Assembly (NCBI GenBank): GCA_003991915.1
Contig: RQTK01000015.1
Span: 1,111,304-1,175,303, forward strand
Source of the DNA: Elysia chlorotica
Taxonomy: Eukaryota; Mollusca; Gastropoda; Plakobranchidae
DNA length: 64,000 nucleotides
Reading direction: 5' to 3'
The notes beneath the pieces were generated by a model, which worked only from the letters and a program-made list of their open reading frames with translations, was not told the origin of the DNA and did no database searches. Shown in pieces: positions 24,869 to 38,005 of the stretch. The translations under genes and the position numbers were made by a program. Within the stretch, counting starts at the first letter, position 1. Each line of letters opens with the position of its first letter.

Positions 24869-25256
24869 ATCTTGTTAAACTTTTGTTCGTTTGATATAGC
24901 TTAATTTCGTTTGTTCGATCTTGTGTATAGTTTTGTGTGTTCGATTTTTTTTTATAGTTTTGTGTGTGTTCGGTCTTGTTAAAGTTTTGTTTGTTCGATC
25001 TTATTATAGTTTAGTGTATTCGATCTTGCTAAGTTTTGTTTGTTCGATCCTGTTATAATTTAGTTTGTTTTATCTTTTTATAGTTTAGTTTGATCGCTCT
25101 TTTTATAGATTACTTTGTTCGATCTTTTTATAGATTAATTTGTACGATCTTTTATGGATTAGTTCATTCGATCATACTAGAGTTTTGTTGTTCGACCTTG
25201 TTAAAGTTTTGTTTGTTATATTTTGCGAAAGTTTTGATCGGTCGATCTTGCTTTTA
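24869..25256 (+). repeat. Degenerate 25-bp minisatellite
   Basis: Around 15 units of about 24-28 bp with consensus near tttgttcgatcttgttatag plus ttttg. Unit sequence and length drift gradually. The ttcgatc core is kept in most units. Confidence 0.85.
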
Positions 25257-25642
25257 AGTGCTCCAACCTTGCCAAATGGGCGTATCCGGTTTGTTAGATG
25301 AACATAGACTTTGCCAAAAGATGTCTTCATTGTTCGGACGTGCCTTGTGTCTGCTTTGTTTGCACTCTAGTGCCTTCAGGCTTGTGAACGAAATACACTC
25401 AACAATCGATTAGTGCTGCAACTATGAACCAAGGAATTGATTATTCAATCCCACATGTTTTATCATCAAATGCCCTTTATTTCGTCGATTGCGCTTTGTT
25501 CAAGGGTTTAAAAAATGCGCATATGTTGAAACCTTTCATTGAAAAATGAACTATAAAGTCGGCTTTTCCATTACTTATACTTGACGGCTTTTGTCTACTT
25601 AATTAATCTTTTGAAAATTTTAAGCCTTACAATGCTATGTAT

Positions 25643-26069
25643 AAGACTAATATACTCATGCTAATCAAAAGGAACAAAAGAAGGAACAACACACTAAAGA
25701 TCTCTTGTTTACAAACACAGCGACAACACCCGATTTTTAACCTGTAATTTTATGACAGAAAACAAAACTCAACTAAACACTGGCATATGGTAGCCACAAT
25801 TATGAAAGCTTTTCTTGTTTTTCCAAAGTAACTTGTTAAGTTAGTGTAACATATAATCCAGGCCTGAAACGATCTTTGATTTGTTTTATGGCCTCTTAGA
25901 TTTCCCGAACAATCCTAATAGACGTGGGTATTAGCTGAGATTTGAACTTTGGACACCCAGTTCGTTTATCCAAAGACCTACATTCTAAACTATCTGGTAG
26001 TCAATAAAGATAATTTAATTTGACTTTTCAGCTGACTTTTATGACAGAACTGTAATTTTTCTGTAGAAA
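25643..26069 (+). repeat. Duplicated block, copy 2 (first at 19,464)
   Basis: Same orientation as copy 1 and about 50 bp longer, retaining acagcgacaacacccgattt and the following acctgtaattttatgacag. Confidence 0.85.
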
Positions 26070-26820
26070 GTGCGTGTTATAATTTTTTAATGAAAAAAAA
26101 TATATAGTTCGCATGCATGGAAATTAGAAATTAATTACTTTGCTGCGTTCAATAAAGTCTGTTTATGCACCAAGCTTACAGAAATACTAGAAATCGGTTT
26201 TTAAAAAAACATACTAAAAAAATTAGAGCTATCTAAAAAGAACTCGAAGCTTCCGGTGGTAGATGAAGCAAATAGACTGACTGTTTATAATACAAACAGA
26301 ATATTCCACCAGGGGTCCCACCTACCACAATTGATTAAATAAGGTTTTACATAATAATAAGAATAAAAAAAAATTAAAAAAAAAAAAAATAATAATAATA
26401 ATAATAATATTCACATAATGAGGACCAAAAAGCTGTGCATGGGAACCTACAACAGTGATTCTCGTGATAGCGATGAACAGCACACGGCTGGGTTATGCCT
26501 AACTTTTCATTGCGATCCCGAGGCCCAAATTACAACCTGAAAGCTACAGGGAGTGGTTCAGATTGTGCAATCGACACTGCAGTTCCCTCACTTTCAATAA
26601 AATCTCGTCTAGCCACTCTGATCCCATTCATATTCCCAGGCTTAATTTTCATATCATAAGCTGTGATACCCGTCCATGTCCTAAGTCTGAATGACTCTTT
26701 GTCCGTTTGTCTTTTCTGTTGGTTTCAAGCTAGATCTAGGTTTGTGACTGCCCCTTCAAATCCAAATATATATATTGTACCAAATACAAATTTTATTTAA
26801 TAATATAAGTGGAGTTGGTT
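26070..26820. other. AT-rich sequence with A/TAA runs, no gene seen
   Basis: (TAA)n lies near 26,388-26,410. Nothing else is recognised. Confidence 0.45.
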
Positions 26821-26976
26821 TGTTAATGTTCAACGCCAACACTGTATAGGTGGTATTGTGGATGGGCGTCAAGACTGACGCCAGACAATTTTATGTGCTG
26901 CCACACACGAGACAGTGCGGGGGGACCTGAACTCCTGGCGAAGTCAGTCACACAATACTGCACCGACCCAACCGTC
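26821..26976 (-). mobile_element. SINE, 3' half and body, minus orientation
   Basis: gttcaacgccaacactgtat, tggatgggcgtcaagactga, gtgctgccacacacgagaca, then actgcaccgacccaaccg. It stops at a T/G-rich low-complexity stretch (26,978-27,100). Confidence 0.75.
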
Positions 26977-27864
26977 TTTTTTTTCTGTTTTTATTTGTGT
27001 TTGTTTTATGTTTTGTTTTGTTTCGTGTTTATTTTTGTTTTTGTTTTTTGTTGTTGTCTTTGTTTTTGTTGGGGTTTTTTTGTTGTTGTCTTTGTTTTTG
27101 TTGCGTGATTATTAATAATATATTCGGTTTGTGAAATTTTCGAGCAAAACAAGTGGTAAACATGGCCAAATGTTGTTGTTGTTTAGGTCCAGGCATAGTG
27201 AATAATGAATTTTGTATCAAACGACGGACAATTAAAAACCATTCTTGGGTTGTAGGACGGGTGAAAAGGTTTCTTCCTGATCCAGATTCCACGGTTGAAT
27301 AATTCAAACAGTCGTGCCTTAGTCAGTGCCACGTTCAGAGCCATGTTCAAGTATTTATTATTGTGGGGGAAAAGGCTGTTTTTCATTGGCTAGAAATATC
27401 TTACTTCCCTGGGGGCTTTTTACACGCATTGTATAACTATGTTCATACCTTTTTCAGCGATCTTCCTCTTCGCTCCTTTATCACATGATTTTGAATTTGG
27501 CGAAATTGGCAGCTTGAAGACTATAAGAACTTTTAAAATTTAACAGGCTCAAGTCTCTATGGATCACATGTAGTTTTTATTGGGGGGGGGGGGAGGCGCG
27601 AGGGGGGATTGATTCTAAAACACAAAATTGTTAAATTCTTTAGTTTGTTCAATAAGGGGAATATAGTACGTGTACACTTTTTTTTCTAAGCATTTATTTG
27701 TATTGAGTCAATCTTTACAGAGACCTTGCTGAACCCAGTATCACCCAGCGACGAAAACATCAAACTGTCAACTCTATGCTAGAAAACAGTATTAGCGCGC
27801 GATTGTTTTGCTAAAACGTACTTGTAGGTGGCTGATAATTATGTTGGTTGGCACGTGTACTCAC

Positions 27865-28110
27865 GGGGGGCGCGGTAGCCCTGGGGTAAAACAATCATCG
27901 AGGTCCATGGTTCAAGCCCCCGCTCTGGCGACTTCGTACCCTACTGGTATAGTCGGTGTCAATATAATGTTACCAGCTAAGACAGTCATTGTATCTCCGC
28001 ACTGCCTCTCTGTGGCAGCACGCAATATGTCAGACGATAGTTTGGGGCCCGTCAACAATTCTACTTATATATTTTTAATATTGGACAATAGGCAACAAAA
28101 ATAAACAACA
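27865..28110 (+). mobile_element. Full-length SINE with a perfect 13-bp target-site duplication
   Basis: Starts gggggcgcggtagccctggg, with a B-box-like catggttcaagcccccg and body gtcggtgtcaatataatgtt, tggcagcacgcaatatgtca, then an A-rich tail with acaaaaataaac. cacgtgtactcac occurs at 27,852-27,864 and again at 28,111-28,123. This defines both ends of the family (about 246 bp). Confidence 0.92.
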
Positions 28111-28123
28111 CACGTGTACTCAC

Positions 28124-29420
28124 CATTCAACAGTATTAATCCCCTACTTTATTCATTTATATCATCGTTCAAAGAGCATTAGAGTAAATATGTTATATTG
28201 ATGACCTGGTGTCAAATACGGGTTTTGTAATTCTTTTTTTTTTCAAAGAGGTATGTTACTATATTCGTCATGGCATATAATCAAGTTTTGTAAGCAAAAA
28301 ATAGTTCATAAAACGTCTCGGCTCTTTTTCGTTTTGTTCATGTCAGTTAAGGCAAAATGTTAAGTCAACAGGCCTTCAACATTTCTGCAAGATAGATTTT
28401 TTTTTACTGTGCATGGACTTTAATACCACCAAATCCACCATGACTGATAAGCAAAGCTGTATGCCCTATAATATATACTATTATATTTTGCCAACTCAAA
28501 CAAACAAAGGGCTCAAAGTAAAATGAAGTCGATGGTGCTGAGCTATACAACAAAGAACGATCGCCAATTGGATTGCTCACTGAGCTAACGAGCAAGAGAT
28601 ACGAGGTTCAAACCCCAGCTCATACTTACGTCTCCTTATAGCATTCTTCCGGGAAACTTAGAGGTTCGAATTGTCAGATTCTTTTGTACAACAAAAAATC
28701 GATCCCTTTTTAAATCTTTGATACAGCAGAGTCGTGTGTTAACCGATGCTTCCGTGCATACTGCATACATTGGAGTTAAACGAAATGTGACTTTTGTGTT
28801 AATGTGCAAACTTAAAAAGTACTCCTACGTTCTAGATTCCCCTTATGCCTCGGCTTATTGAACAGCTCCGAAAGCTTTTGATTTCTGACAAGGGGGCATA
28901 AATATCGACTTTTTCTACCAACAAGACTGTCAGCTAAAATTGTAGGCATATACAGCTCTGCTATTTCGGCCTAGGTACCGGCCCAAACCAATAAAATGTT
29001 TAAAAGACCAACAATCCTGGCGGTATACAAGCCCATGGGAAAAATAACCCTTCTGGTGACTTTGCAAAGCAAATAAAGGCAAACGATAAACTCTCTTATA
29101 AGAGACGAGCTTTATCAATCTTCCTTCGTTTGTTAACCTTCTGATATTTATTGATTTGCAGCGTGGGCAAGTAAGACCCATTATCAAAAGTAAAGTTTTT
29201 GTATGCACTCAACCATGTTGTAAAGTCTACCCTAGGCTAATTTTGCTTACAACTGATCTTAACATCTCTTTTAATAACGCAAACTTTATTCGTATGAGAA
29301 ATCGAGACCCGCCCTTTTTTCCCTTTTGAAAAATACGAATTAAAAATAAATTAAAAGAAAATGGATTGGCATAAGAGTGGACAATGTAGATTATGTTTAT
29401 TGCCCTCAATCGCTATGTCT
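28124..29420. other. Unique sequence, nothing certain
   Basis: A tRNA-like patch at 28,575-28,620 (gagctaacgagcaagagata, cgaggttcaaacccc) may be an isolated SINE head. It has no body and no clear cloverleaf, so I do not call a tRNA gene. Confidence 0.4.
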
Positions 29421-30136
<716 letters not shown>

Positions 30137-30140
<4 letters not shown>

Positions 30141-30690
30141 AACATGTAGACCAAGAACCCGTGAATTTTATGAAAGCCTTCGCGAGTAATATTGTGGTAT
30201 TAAGTTTCCAATTTCTAAATCTTTATATTGTGCTGATAAAGAGTTTTATATCCTAGTTTTCAATTTTCAATATATACTCCGCGACAGAAGGGGATATCCT
30301 ACCACTCCTACAGAGCTGGTTGTGGCAGTTACACAATAGAACTATGCAGAAAGCAACATGTTCTCACGTCTCTCAGGTGGCAGCCTAGCGGGTTGATAAA
30401 CAAGTGCATTCTTTATGATCGAAGCCCCGAAACAGCCGAAAAACTAATCCAAGGCTTCGGTAAGAAGCAAACCAAGTCACCAAGTTGTCCGGAGAGAATA
30501 TGTTTTGCATAAGTGTAACAGTTGTCTACTTTTTTTAAATATTTTAATATGTTTAAAGTAGATTGAAAGAGGTGTTTTTTTATGCTCCTCAGAATACTTA
30601 AAAACAATATGAACTGTCCGTAATGTGCCAATAATGTAATGTAATACTAATAGCTCACTCTGATTTTCAGCAACCCATTCTATCCCCAAG
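30137..30690. other. Unique sequence, nothing recognised
   Basis: Minus-strand frames (30,413-30,912) lack any family features. Confidence 0.4.
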
Positions 30691-30693
30691 CTC

Positions 30694-31515
30694 TCCATGC
30701 CACCGCGCCCAACCCCAACCACCCATATTAATAATAAATAACTTATAGATATCGTTGCGTCCCAAAAAAAAATATTGCAAGCCAAAATTATATAATACTA
30801 GCTGGGATGCCCGGCTTCGCTCAGGTTTTGGGACACAGTACTGAAATAAAATGATTTTTAAAAAAGTTATACTAATAGAGATAAAGCTTGGATTTAGGGA
30901 CACTGTGCGCAACTAAAAAGGTAAAACATAGTTGTAGAGATAGAAGTTTAAAGCCAAAAAAAAGTTAAAATGTGATACAAATGGGTGCAACACTTAAAAA
31001 GGCATAACAATCAATAGTGTTGATAATTCACGCTAGGATATTTACAGGATTTCTTTGTAGATAACATTTCTTTTAGAGCCATTTCACCCCCTTTTTGGAT
31101 GATAGTCGACGTAGGTCCATATAGATTTTAAATTGGGCTCGAATGTTTTTAAACCCCGAAAGATCCCAATTCGATAGATTTAGAATTCAGTATTGTAACG
31201 TGAACATGTTGAATGGAAAGAATAAAAAAAAATATGTGTAGAACTATGAGTAGTAGAAGTCTAGATCTAGTTATTTGATTTAGCTATTAGATCCATGAAT
31301 ATTAAACCACTTTTCGATGATAGTCGAGGTAGATCCAAATAAAAATTAAAATGAGATCGAATGTTTTTAAACCCCGAAAGATCCCCATTCGATAGATCTA
31401 GAATTCAGTATTATAACCCAAGCAGAGCCTGCCACCCAACCACCCATATTAATAATAAATAACTTATAGATATCGTTGCGTCCCAAACAAAACAAAAAAA
31501 AATCTTGCAAGCCTA
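30694..31515. repeat. Nested direct repeats, unclassified interspersed element
   Basis: ccaaccacccatattaataa through cgttgcgtcccaaa occurs at about 30,714-30,780 and 31,436-31,510. Inside, gatgatagtcgacgtaggtc through ttagaattcagtatt occurs twice (about 31,097-31,195 and 31,316-31,413). A conserved-looking ctagctgggatgcccggctt lies at 30,799. It may be a non-autonomous element with repeated units. Confidence 0.6.
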
Positions 31516-32018
31516 TGTATTTAACAACTTGACGCAATATCTAGTTATACAATGCTCGACCGGCAATGCTTCTGTTTCTAATCTTTACCTAGTGAAGCAG
31601 ATGGGGAGACATAGTACCAGGTTTAACCAGAAGCGTCGTATCATCATCATAACTTCATGAAAGCCTCAGAACAGAATAGCAGGGAACGCAAGTGTTTCAT
31701 GAAACGCAAGCTTAATAATGCAAACAAAACTACACTGATCCGATTACTGTTATGTAAATCAATAATGTAAACATTCAAATTCTCCTGATAGTACATTTGT
31801 GCAGAAATACATCTTAGCCGTCAAAGTTAATTCTTAGGTAAATAAAACGTAATACATATGTATTGTGCTGTCTGCATCACTGACAAAAAGTTAGCAGAAA
31901 GAAATGTTTTTATCTATACATGAACACTACGCAACCAGTACCCAATGTCAATGCACACAAAGACAAAGCTAAATTCAATTCGCGAGAGATATCAGTTCTT
32001 TTGGTAACAAGTTTTTTG

Positions 32019-32021
<3 letters not shown>

Positions 32022-32088
<67 letters not shown>
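32022..32088 (+). repeat. (CT)n microsatellite
   Basis: About 33 CT units in otherwise unique sequence (31,516-32,500 shows no gene). Confidence 0.9.
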
Positions 32089-32089
<1 letters not shown>

Positions 32090-32537
32090 AATATTCTCTT
32101 GATATGCAGCAGATGCAACTTTACAAATCATCAGAGCAAATCGCCCTAGACTGAGACACGAGTATTGGGTACGGCTTTGTAATATTGCCATATGATAATG
32201 AGGTGCACATGAGAAAATTGATAGAGGTTTAGATAGGCATCTGAGCTGCAACACAGTAATGATTGCTATACATCTACACGCCGCAGATAAATCAATAATA
32301 GGTTTGAAAACAGTTTTATAAGTAATTATTGATTTGGGTTAGTTGTCATCATGGTCCAAGTTTTCACAAATGCTGCAAACACAAACAGTTTAGCGAAGAC
32401 AATTGTATTTATGTAATAAGTTTGTTCACTCTATCGCATGGTTTACTGTCCTGTTAAACAAAACTTGAAAACAACCAAAACGCTCGTGGTGTGTGTGTGT
32501 GTGTTGGGAAAAGAGGTGGGGGAGGGGCTAGTCGTGG

Positions 32538-33015
32538 GAGGTCTTTGGTTCGACTCAACAATGAGAAAGTGTCATGTCAGCCACTACTCGTGTGGCCAAC
32601 TCAGATGGAAGGACGGTTCCTGAAAGTCAATCGGTAATGATGATAATGATGATGACAACCTTTGACTCTTGAAATCTCGTTATCTTTTTTTTTCTTCATC
32701 CTCTATCTTTCTTTTCTTTGGAAAGGGGCAAGAAGGGTTCGATCAAATATAGTGCCTTTTTAAATTGCCCTTTAGATCCAAGATCTTTGGTTCGACCCAA
32801 CAATGAGAAAGTGTCATAACTACTCGTGTGGCCAACTCAGGTGGAAGGACGGTTCCTGAAAGTCAACCGTTAATGATGATAATAATGATAACAACGTTTG
32901 ACTTTTGAAATAATTATCGTTATCTTTTTTTTTCTACATCCTCTAAATATCTGTCTTTCTTTTCTTTGGAAGGGGGCAAGAAGGATTCAATCAAATATAG
33001 TGGCTTTTTGAATTT
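32538..33015 (+). repeat. Tandem duplication, two units of about 240 bp
   Basis: gtctttggttcgac, caacaatgagaaagtgtcat, actcgtgtggccaactcag, ggacggttcctgaaagtcaa and cttttctttgga occur in order at 32,538-32,770 and 32,785-33,015. Confidence 0.85.
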
Positions 33016-33339
33016 CCATTTAAACCACTTATTATGCTTGTTTTCGACTTTTTAAAACTACATTATATATTTTTAATATTTCAATATTTCTTCTTTAAGA
33101 GTGTTTGAACTATTAGACATGTTGATTCCTAATACAACCTAGAACGAGATCTCCGTAGCACAAACCCACCAATGTAGCTATATTTTTAGTTCTACAACGA
33201 AAAACACACTGCTGTTTTAATACAGATGATACATTCTATATATACAAGAAAAAACCGAAGTCCTCCCGTTGATTGTGGTTTATGAACTACATGTATCGTG
33301 TAAGGACTGTCAAAAATAATTTGTACGATTCTGTCCCCT

Positions 33340-33490
33340 GCTGGCTGTATCGGTGTCAGTACAATATGTTCAACTGAGACATGAGTCATGGTATCCTCGC
33401 TTTGTCTCTGTGTAGCAGCACCTAAAATAGTCTGGATTTGTCCACAATTTAGCCTAAAGATTGCTGACTTTGGACGCTAAGCAACAAACT
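33340..33490 (+). mobile_element. SINE body and 3' end, plus orientation
   Basis: tgtatcggtgtcagtacaat, tggtatcctcgctttgtctc, gcagcacctaaaatagtctg, then gctgactttggacgctaagc. The head is missing or unrecognisable. Confidence 0.7.
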
Positions 33491-33624
33491 CTGAGTATGG
33501 AGACCGAAAAATGCCAAATCACATTGTCTGCTTAGCCGCAAGATTTTGGATGTTTTTTTTTTTTTGTAGAAAAGCTCTCTACTAAATATAAACTCCGGGT
33601 TTTCCAAGCAGGACACTACACGTG

Positions 33625-33855
33625 GTTGGATCCAAAAACTAACGTCTGACAACTCTATGTGCTGTCACACACAAGACAGTGCACGGATACCAGGACTCCT
33701 GTCTTAGCCAATCACAGTATACATGCACTTGTTCCGATCCTACCAGTAGTGGGCAAAATCAGACTAGGTTTCGTTTACCGGATCACCGGTTTCGACGCAG
33801 AGTCTCCTTGCTTAGGATACCAACGGTCTACCCCTCGCGCCAGTTCGCCCTGATT
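33625..33855 (-). mobile_element. SINE, near full length, minus orientation
   Basis: aaaaactaacgtctgacaac, gtgctgtcacacacaagaca, aggactcctgtcttagccaa, and head ctacccctcgcgccagttcgcc at the right end. The extreme 3' end is lost. Confidence 0.75.
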
Positions 33856-34065
33856 TTGGATTTAACTGTCTTAAACATAGACGTATACATCAGCAGGGCT
33901 GCTATCCTAAGTTTAAAAGGCCTAGCTCTTCTACTTTGCGCCTGTCCACCGATTCGAACAGAAACTGTTCAAAGAAGGGTGAGTGGCTGGGGCTTACAGT
34001 CCTGCAGATATAAGCTTAGAAGACACGCAGTCCTAGGTCTGTACTTTTTTAAAGTTCAAACATTC

Positions 34066-34067
<2 letters not shown>

Positions 34068-34158
<91 letters not shown>
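34068..34158 (+). repeat. (CT)n microsatellite
   Basis: About 45 uninterrupted CT units, among the longest pure tracts in the window. Confidence 0.92.
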
Positions 34159-34162
<4 letters not shown>

Positions 34163-34231
34163 GGTAATCCATTGTCACATTTGATTGACGGCCTCAGGCG
34201 ATCGATCAACCAGTGACAGGGATGCGTTATT

Positions 34232-34497
34232 TTGTTGATTCCATGGCTTCTTAACGTCCAGCTTCTGCAACTACTGAACTAGACTCTAACACTGACGGGT
34301 CCCAAGATTAAAATCTAACAACTTAGGTTCCTGCTTCACAGTGATCGAGTGGAGAAACCATAACTTCTGTCTCAGTTGATCACGTTATAGTATTATACTG
34401 ACACCGACCTAACAACTAGTGGCTACGGCGACCCGCTTGGAGACCTCCCGAATAGAAGGCGCACGCTCTATCATTGAACCACCTCGGTCTCCCTTAT
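34232..34497 (-). mobile_element. SINE, near full length, minus orientation
   Basis: ttcttaacgtccagcttctg, gacgggtcccaagattaaaa, ctgtctcagttgatcacgtt, actgacaccgacctaac, then head gcgcacgctctatcattgaa and ccacctcggtc. Confidence 0.8.
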
Positions 34498-34730
34498 ACA
34501 AGTCCAGATATTCCTTTTTTCGTTTAATCGATTGCCAAGTTTGACAGACGAGCTCACGCGATTGTCTGAACCGGTGGAAGCGACAAGACACTATCACGCA
34601 ACGGAAAGGTCCAAAGATCAAAGTTGTTGACGAATCTTTGACATTGCTTGCGTATCACCTTTCACGTAAAAAGGTAAACATCATTATATAAAATAGAAAG
34701 AATGCATAATGATCGCATCAGCCCTCCAGG

Positions 34731-34824
34731 GTGTTTGATTTGCCTGAGGCAAAGTGGCATATGAGATTCTTTCGAGGGTATTTGATTTGCCTGAGGCAAA
34801 GTGGCATATGAGATTCTTTCGAGG
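34731..34824 (+). repeat. 47-bp perfect tandem duplication
   Basis: Two adjacent 47-bp units (34,731-34,777 and 34,778-34,824) containing gatttgcctgaggcaaagtg and gcatatgagattctttcgagg. They differ at one base (gtgtttg/gtatttg). gcctgaggc is itself palindromic. Confidence 0.92.
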
Positions 34825-35569
34825 TTTCCCGAAATAACAGCCTCGGATTCTGAAGATCCATCGGAGAAACGTGCCTCATTAGCCAGTGTCACATCGATCT
34901 CTTAAAGATTATCAGTTGGCATTGGAGCATTGAAGATATTTTCTCAGGATTTACGTTGCAGAGGCGGCAGCGATAAATAAATATACGCAGCACAGGGTGT
35001 TGAAGAAGCCCATGCATATTTAATTTGTTGTTTTTAACTACTTGGCATTCTTCCCTTTGATAGTTAGACGTGTGTTTTATGACTGGAAAGACGAACCACC
35101 ACCAAAACTGAGAAGGAAATTAAACATGTAGTGCAATGCATTGTTGAGGTGATTTACAGCTACAAAATTAGGAAGGGTCAAAACAACGAGCTTTCCGCCA
35201 GAATGTGAGCATTTCTTTCCTTCATAAAATATTTAAATGCCAAGAAATTTTGCGCGTTCAATAGATCAAGTTTCCTGTCATCTCAGTAAAAACCCTTATT
35301 TTATCGTCGTGTCGAAGCTAATCTGGGTGCTGGGTGAAAGAAGACACGAATAAACAGGAGGAAAAGTCATCCCAGCATAAAGTTTTCTCTTGTTTTAAGT
35401 TCCAAAACCATAGCTTTCCCGAATTCATCATACATGGAGACTAGAGAATTACATGATACTCGAATCCCATATCAATTGCTTATCATTCAAGAAACTATCG
35501 GATCCATGCCAAGAAACCTTCCCCTATGCCAAGAAACTCCCCTCCCCCCCCCCCCCCCCCCAATCCTCA

Positions 35570-35637
35570 CACACATACACTTTTTCAGGGGTTTTCTGTG
35601 AACACACATATACACTTTTTCAGGGGTTTTCTGTGAA
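35570..35637 (+). repeat. 33-35-bp tandem duplication
   Basis: cacacatacactttttcagg and ggttttctgtgaa repeated at 35,570-35,602 and 35,603-35,637 (the second has an extra ta). It follows a C run at 35,543-35,561. Confidence 0.88.
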
Positions 35638-35984
35638 TTGAATAACTGTGCTTGACTCGGCAACATGGGGCGACCGAGTGACAAGGTGTTTTAAAATTAA
35701 TCTACTCCACTGGAGCTGGGGCCAGGAAACAAACAAACAAAAACTAGCCAGCTGCTGCCGTGATATAGACGTTTCTTTAATGAACTCCCCGTTCACATTA
35801 TTACCCAGTTTCATCTTTTACAACCTTACCAGCGATGCTCTAAACACATTTACAGAATTATGTAAACTCACAGACTGGGCTATCGATTTTAACATCTGTA
35901 GTTTGCAACATCACTTATCATTATAAATTTCTATGGTGGCTTCGCAGGTGATGAGAGGGAGGGGACGCAATAATTATAGTTCAG

Positions 35985-36160
35985 TTTTAGACGGCACAGA
36001 TTCCAACCCGAGGTCAGGCCAAGGTATTTCTTGTTTGTTGGGTTGTTCTTGGTGTAATGTGGTCGGCTGGGGACAAGAAAAAAGTCATGATGCCCCCGCT
36101 CTGTCTCTGTGTGAGAGTTTGTAAACTTGTTAGACGTTGATTTTGGGACCCATCGCTTCG
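35985..36160 (+). mobile_element. Degenerate SINE, plus orientation
   Basis: ggtgtaatgtggtcggctgg, ccgctctgtctctgtgtgag, gttagacgttgattttgggac. The head is not recognisable. Confidence 0.5.
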
Positions 36161-36489
36161 CCATACAGCATACATCCTTGTGAACCTTAAAGACGGTAAA
36201 CTAAGATAAATCAACTACAGTCGGTGGTATGATAGGGGAATTTCTATCTAGAACATCGATCATATTAGCAGAGAGACATAACAGGTTAACAAATTACGGA
36301 AGGCTTAAGCACATAATTATATCTATTAATAGAAATCTGTGTGATAAACGGATCTCGAGTCAGAGGGAACCGGATACGTTAATTCAAATGCATACTGATG
36401 CTCGTGGGTGTTATAACATTAGAGCTTTTAAAGTGTGGTGTGTTGTGTGACAGCAAAGACTGTAGAAATAATTAATACGGTTAACTTCC

Positions 36490-36910
36490 TGTTAAACCCT
36501 TATTAAAAAAAATGTCCTCGACCTATTCACAGCGCCCCCTATGTTTTTATGCGGACACCACTTTTCTCACCAAACAATGTTGAAAACACGATGGGTCGAA
36601 CACATTTTTAGGAGTGTAGGCTATAACCTTTTTTTAGATAGTGGATATAATTCGAGCCAGTAAAAAACTAATGGAATTTAAACGATGACGTTTTTTTGGG
36701 GTAATTTAGATTTATTCTATTGACGAAACAGAAAAAAAAACGAGCAGATCGTACAACACCTCGCTTTTAAAATCCACAATTCCTAGATCTAAATCTAAAT
36801 CTAGGGTCGTAAGTGCAACGCCGCAGTAGCTTACAACTCGCCTTAAACCTTCTTATTCTTACACATGTTTCTCAGACGAGTCGTAAGCTTAACACTTCTT
36901 GTACTTGTGA
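36490..36910 (+). repeat. Dispersed repeat copy 2, followed by a MITE-like fragment
   Basis: 36,490-36,670 matches 7,088-7,290. 36,808-36,900 carries cgtaagtgcaacgccgcagt and gacgagtcgtaagctt with cttcttattc, like 6,724-6,850. The two families occur side by side at both loci. Confidence 0.55.
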
Positions 36911-36959
36911 GCCCAAGATCAGCTGTCTGTCCTGATTTAAAACAGAAAGAGAAAAAAAG

Positions 36960-37055
36960 AGGGGGGGGGAGAGAGGGAAGAGAGACTTGACTTTGTGATT
37001 ATTTTTCCCGTGCGTATATTCTTCATGCTCGGACCAGAACAGAGAAAAAGAGAAG

Positions 37056-37117
<62 letters not shown>

Positions 37118-37160
37118 AGAGATGGAAGAGAGACTTGACTTACTTTGTGATTGGTTTTTT
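36960..37160. repeat. (AG)n tract between short direct repeats
   Basis: Pure AG at about 37,068-37,113. ggaagagagacttgact and actttgtgatt occur on both sides (36,976-37,003 and 37,125-37,153). Confidence 0.8.
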
Positions 37161-37957
37161 CAATACATGTGTCATCAAAGCCTGGTAGTTTCAACTTGCA
37201 TAGGAAGCGTGCTATTAAAATTGTTTTTACTCCCTGTACATGAAAAACTTGATCCAATAATAAATTGTAGAGATGCTCTAACTGGAGGCAAATATTTACC
37301 ATCATATCACTAAGCATTAGGATGTTTTTTGAATGTCATAAGCCTAAGAACATTCTTATGAATCTAAAAGCGGATGATACTAATTAGAGGCTTATCAATC
37401 GTTCAAAATTATTTTTTGTCTATATGCATGCCTATAAAACCCTTAACACGATCTGCATATCTGAATACATATACTCTTGTAGCCTTCTACTGCAGTTTTT
37501 TTTCTCAGTTGGAATCTAAAATCTAATTCTTTTAAAACCCATATCAAAGCATAATCAATCCGATATATATATATAGATTTCGATTGTATTTTTTTTAGTG
37601 AATAAAACAAAAAATAGATTATGCTAAAAAAAAAGGGTTTTTTTTTTTAATTAAACTGAGAACCATCATTTCGCAATACTCGCCTCTCATGCTTTAATTG
37701 GAATCTAAAAAAAGGACAATTCAGGATCATGTTGTCTTGATTTGGTGTAATTAATTGCAGGGCAATGTTCGCTTTTGCCTCTTATCTTCTCAACAACGTT
37801 AACTTCGTTTAAAGTTGAAAACGATACTCCATAGCAACAAGTTAACAATAGTAATCAATATTATCAGCTGGAAGCACAGGTTGCATCTTCAGCGTAATTT
37901 CATAGAGAGCGCTGTTAGTTGCTGTGGACACTTTTTTTTTTGCCAGTGAGCTATCTT

Positions 37958-38005
<48 letters not shown>

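Noticed and set aside
24869..25256. Repeat-spacer array
   Set aside because: Units are contiguous and drift gradually, as in a minisatellite. There are no unique spacers.
28575..28620. Possible tRNA gene
   Set aside because: Has a B-box-like stretch, but no complete cloverleaf could be drawn. More likely a SINE head.
33679..34167. 162-codon plus-strand frame
   Set aside because: It begins inside a minus-oriented SINE and ends in a pure (CT)n tract.
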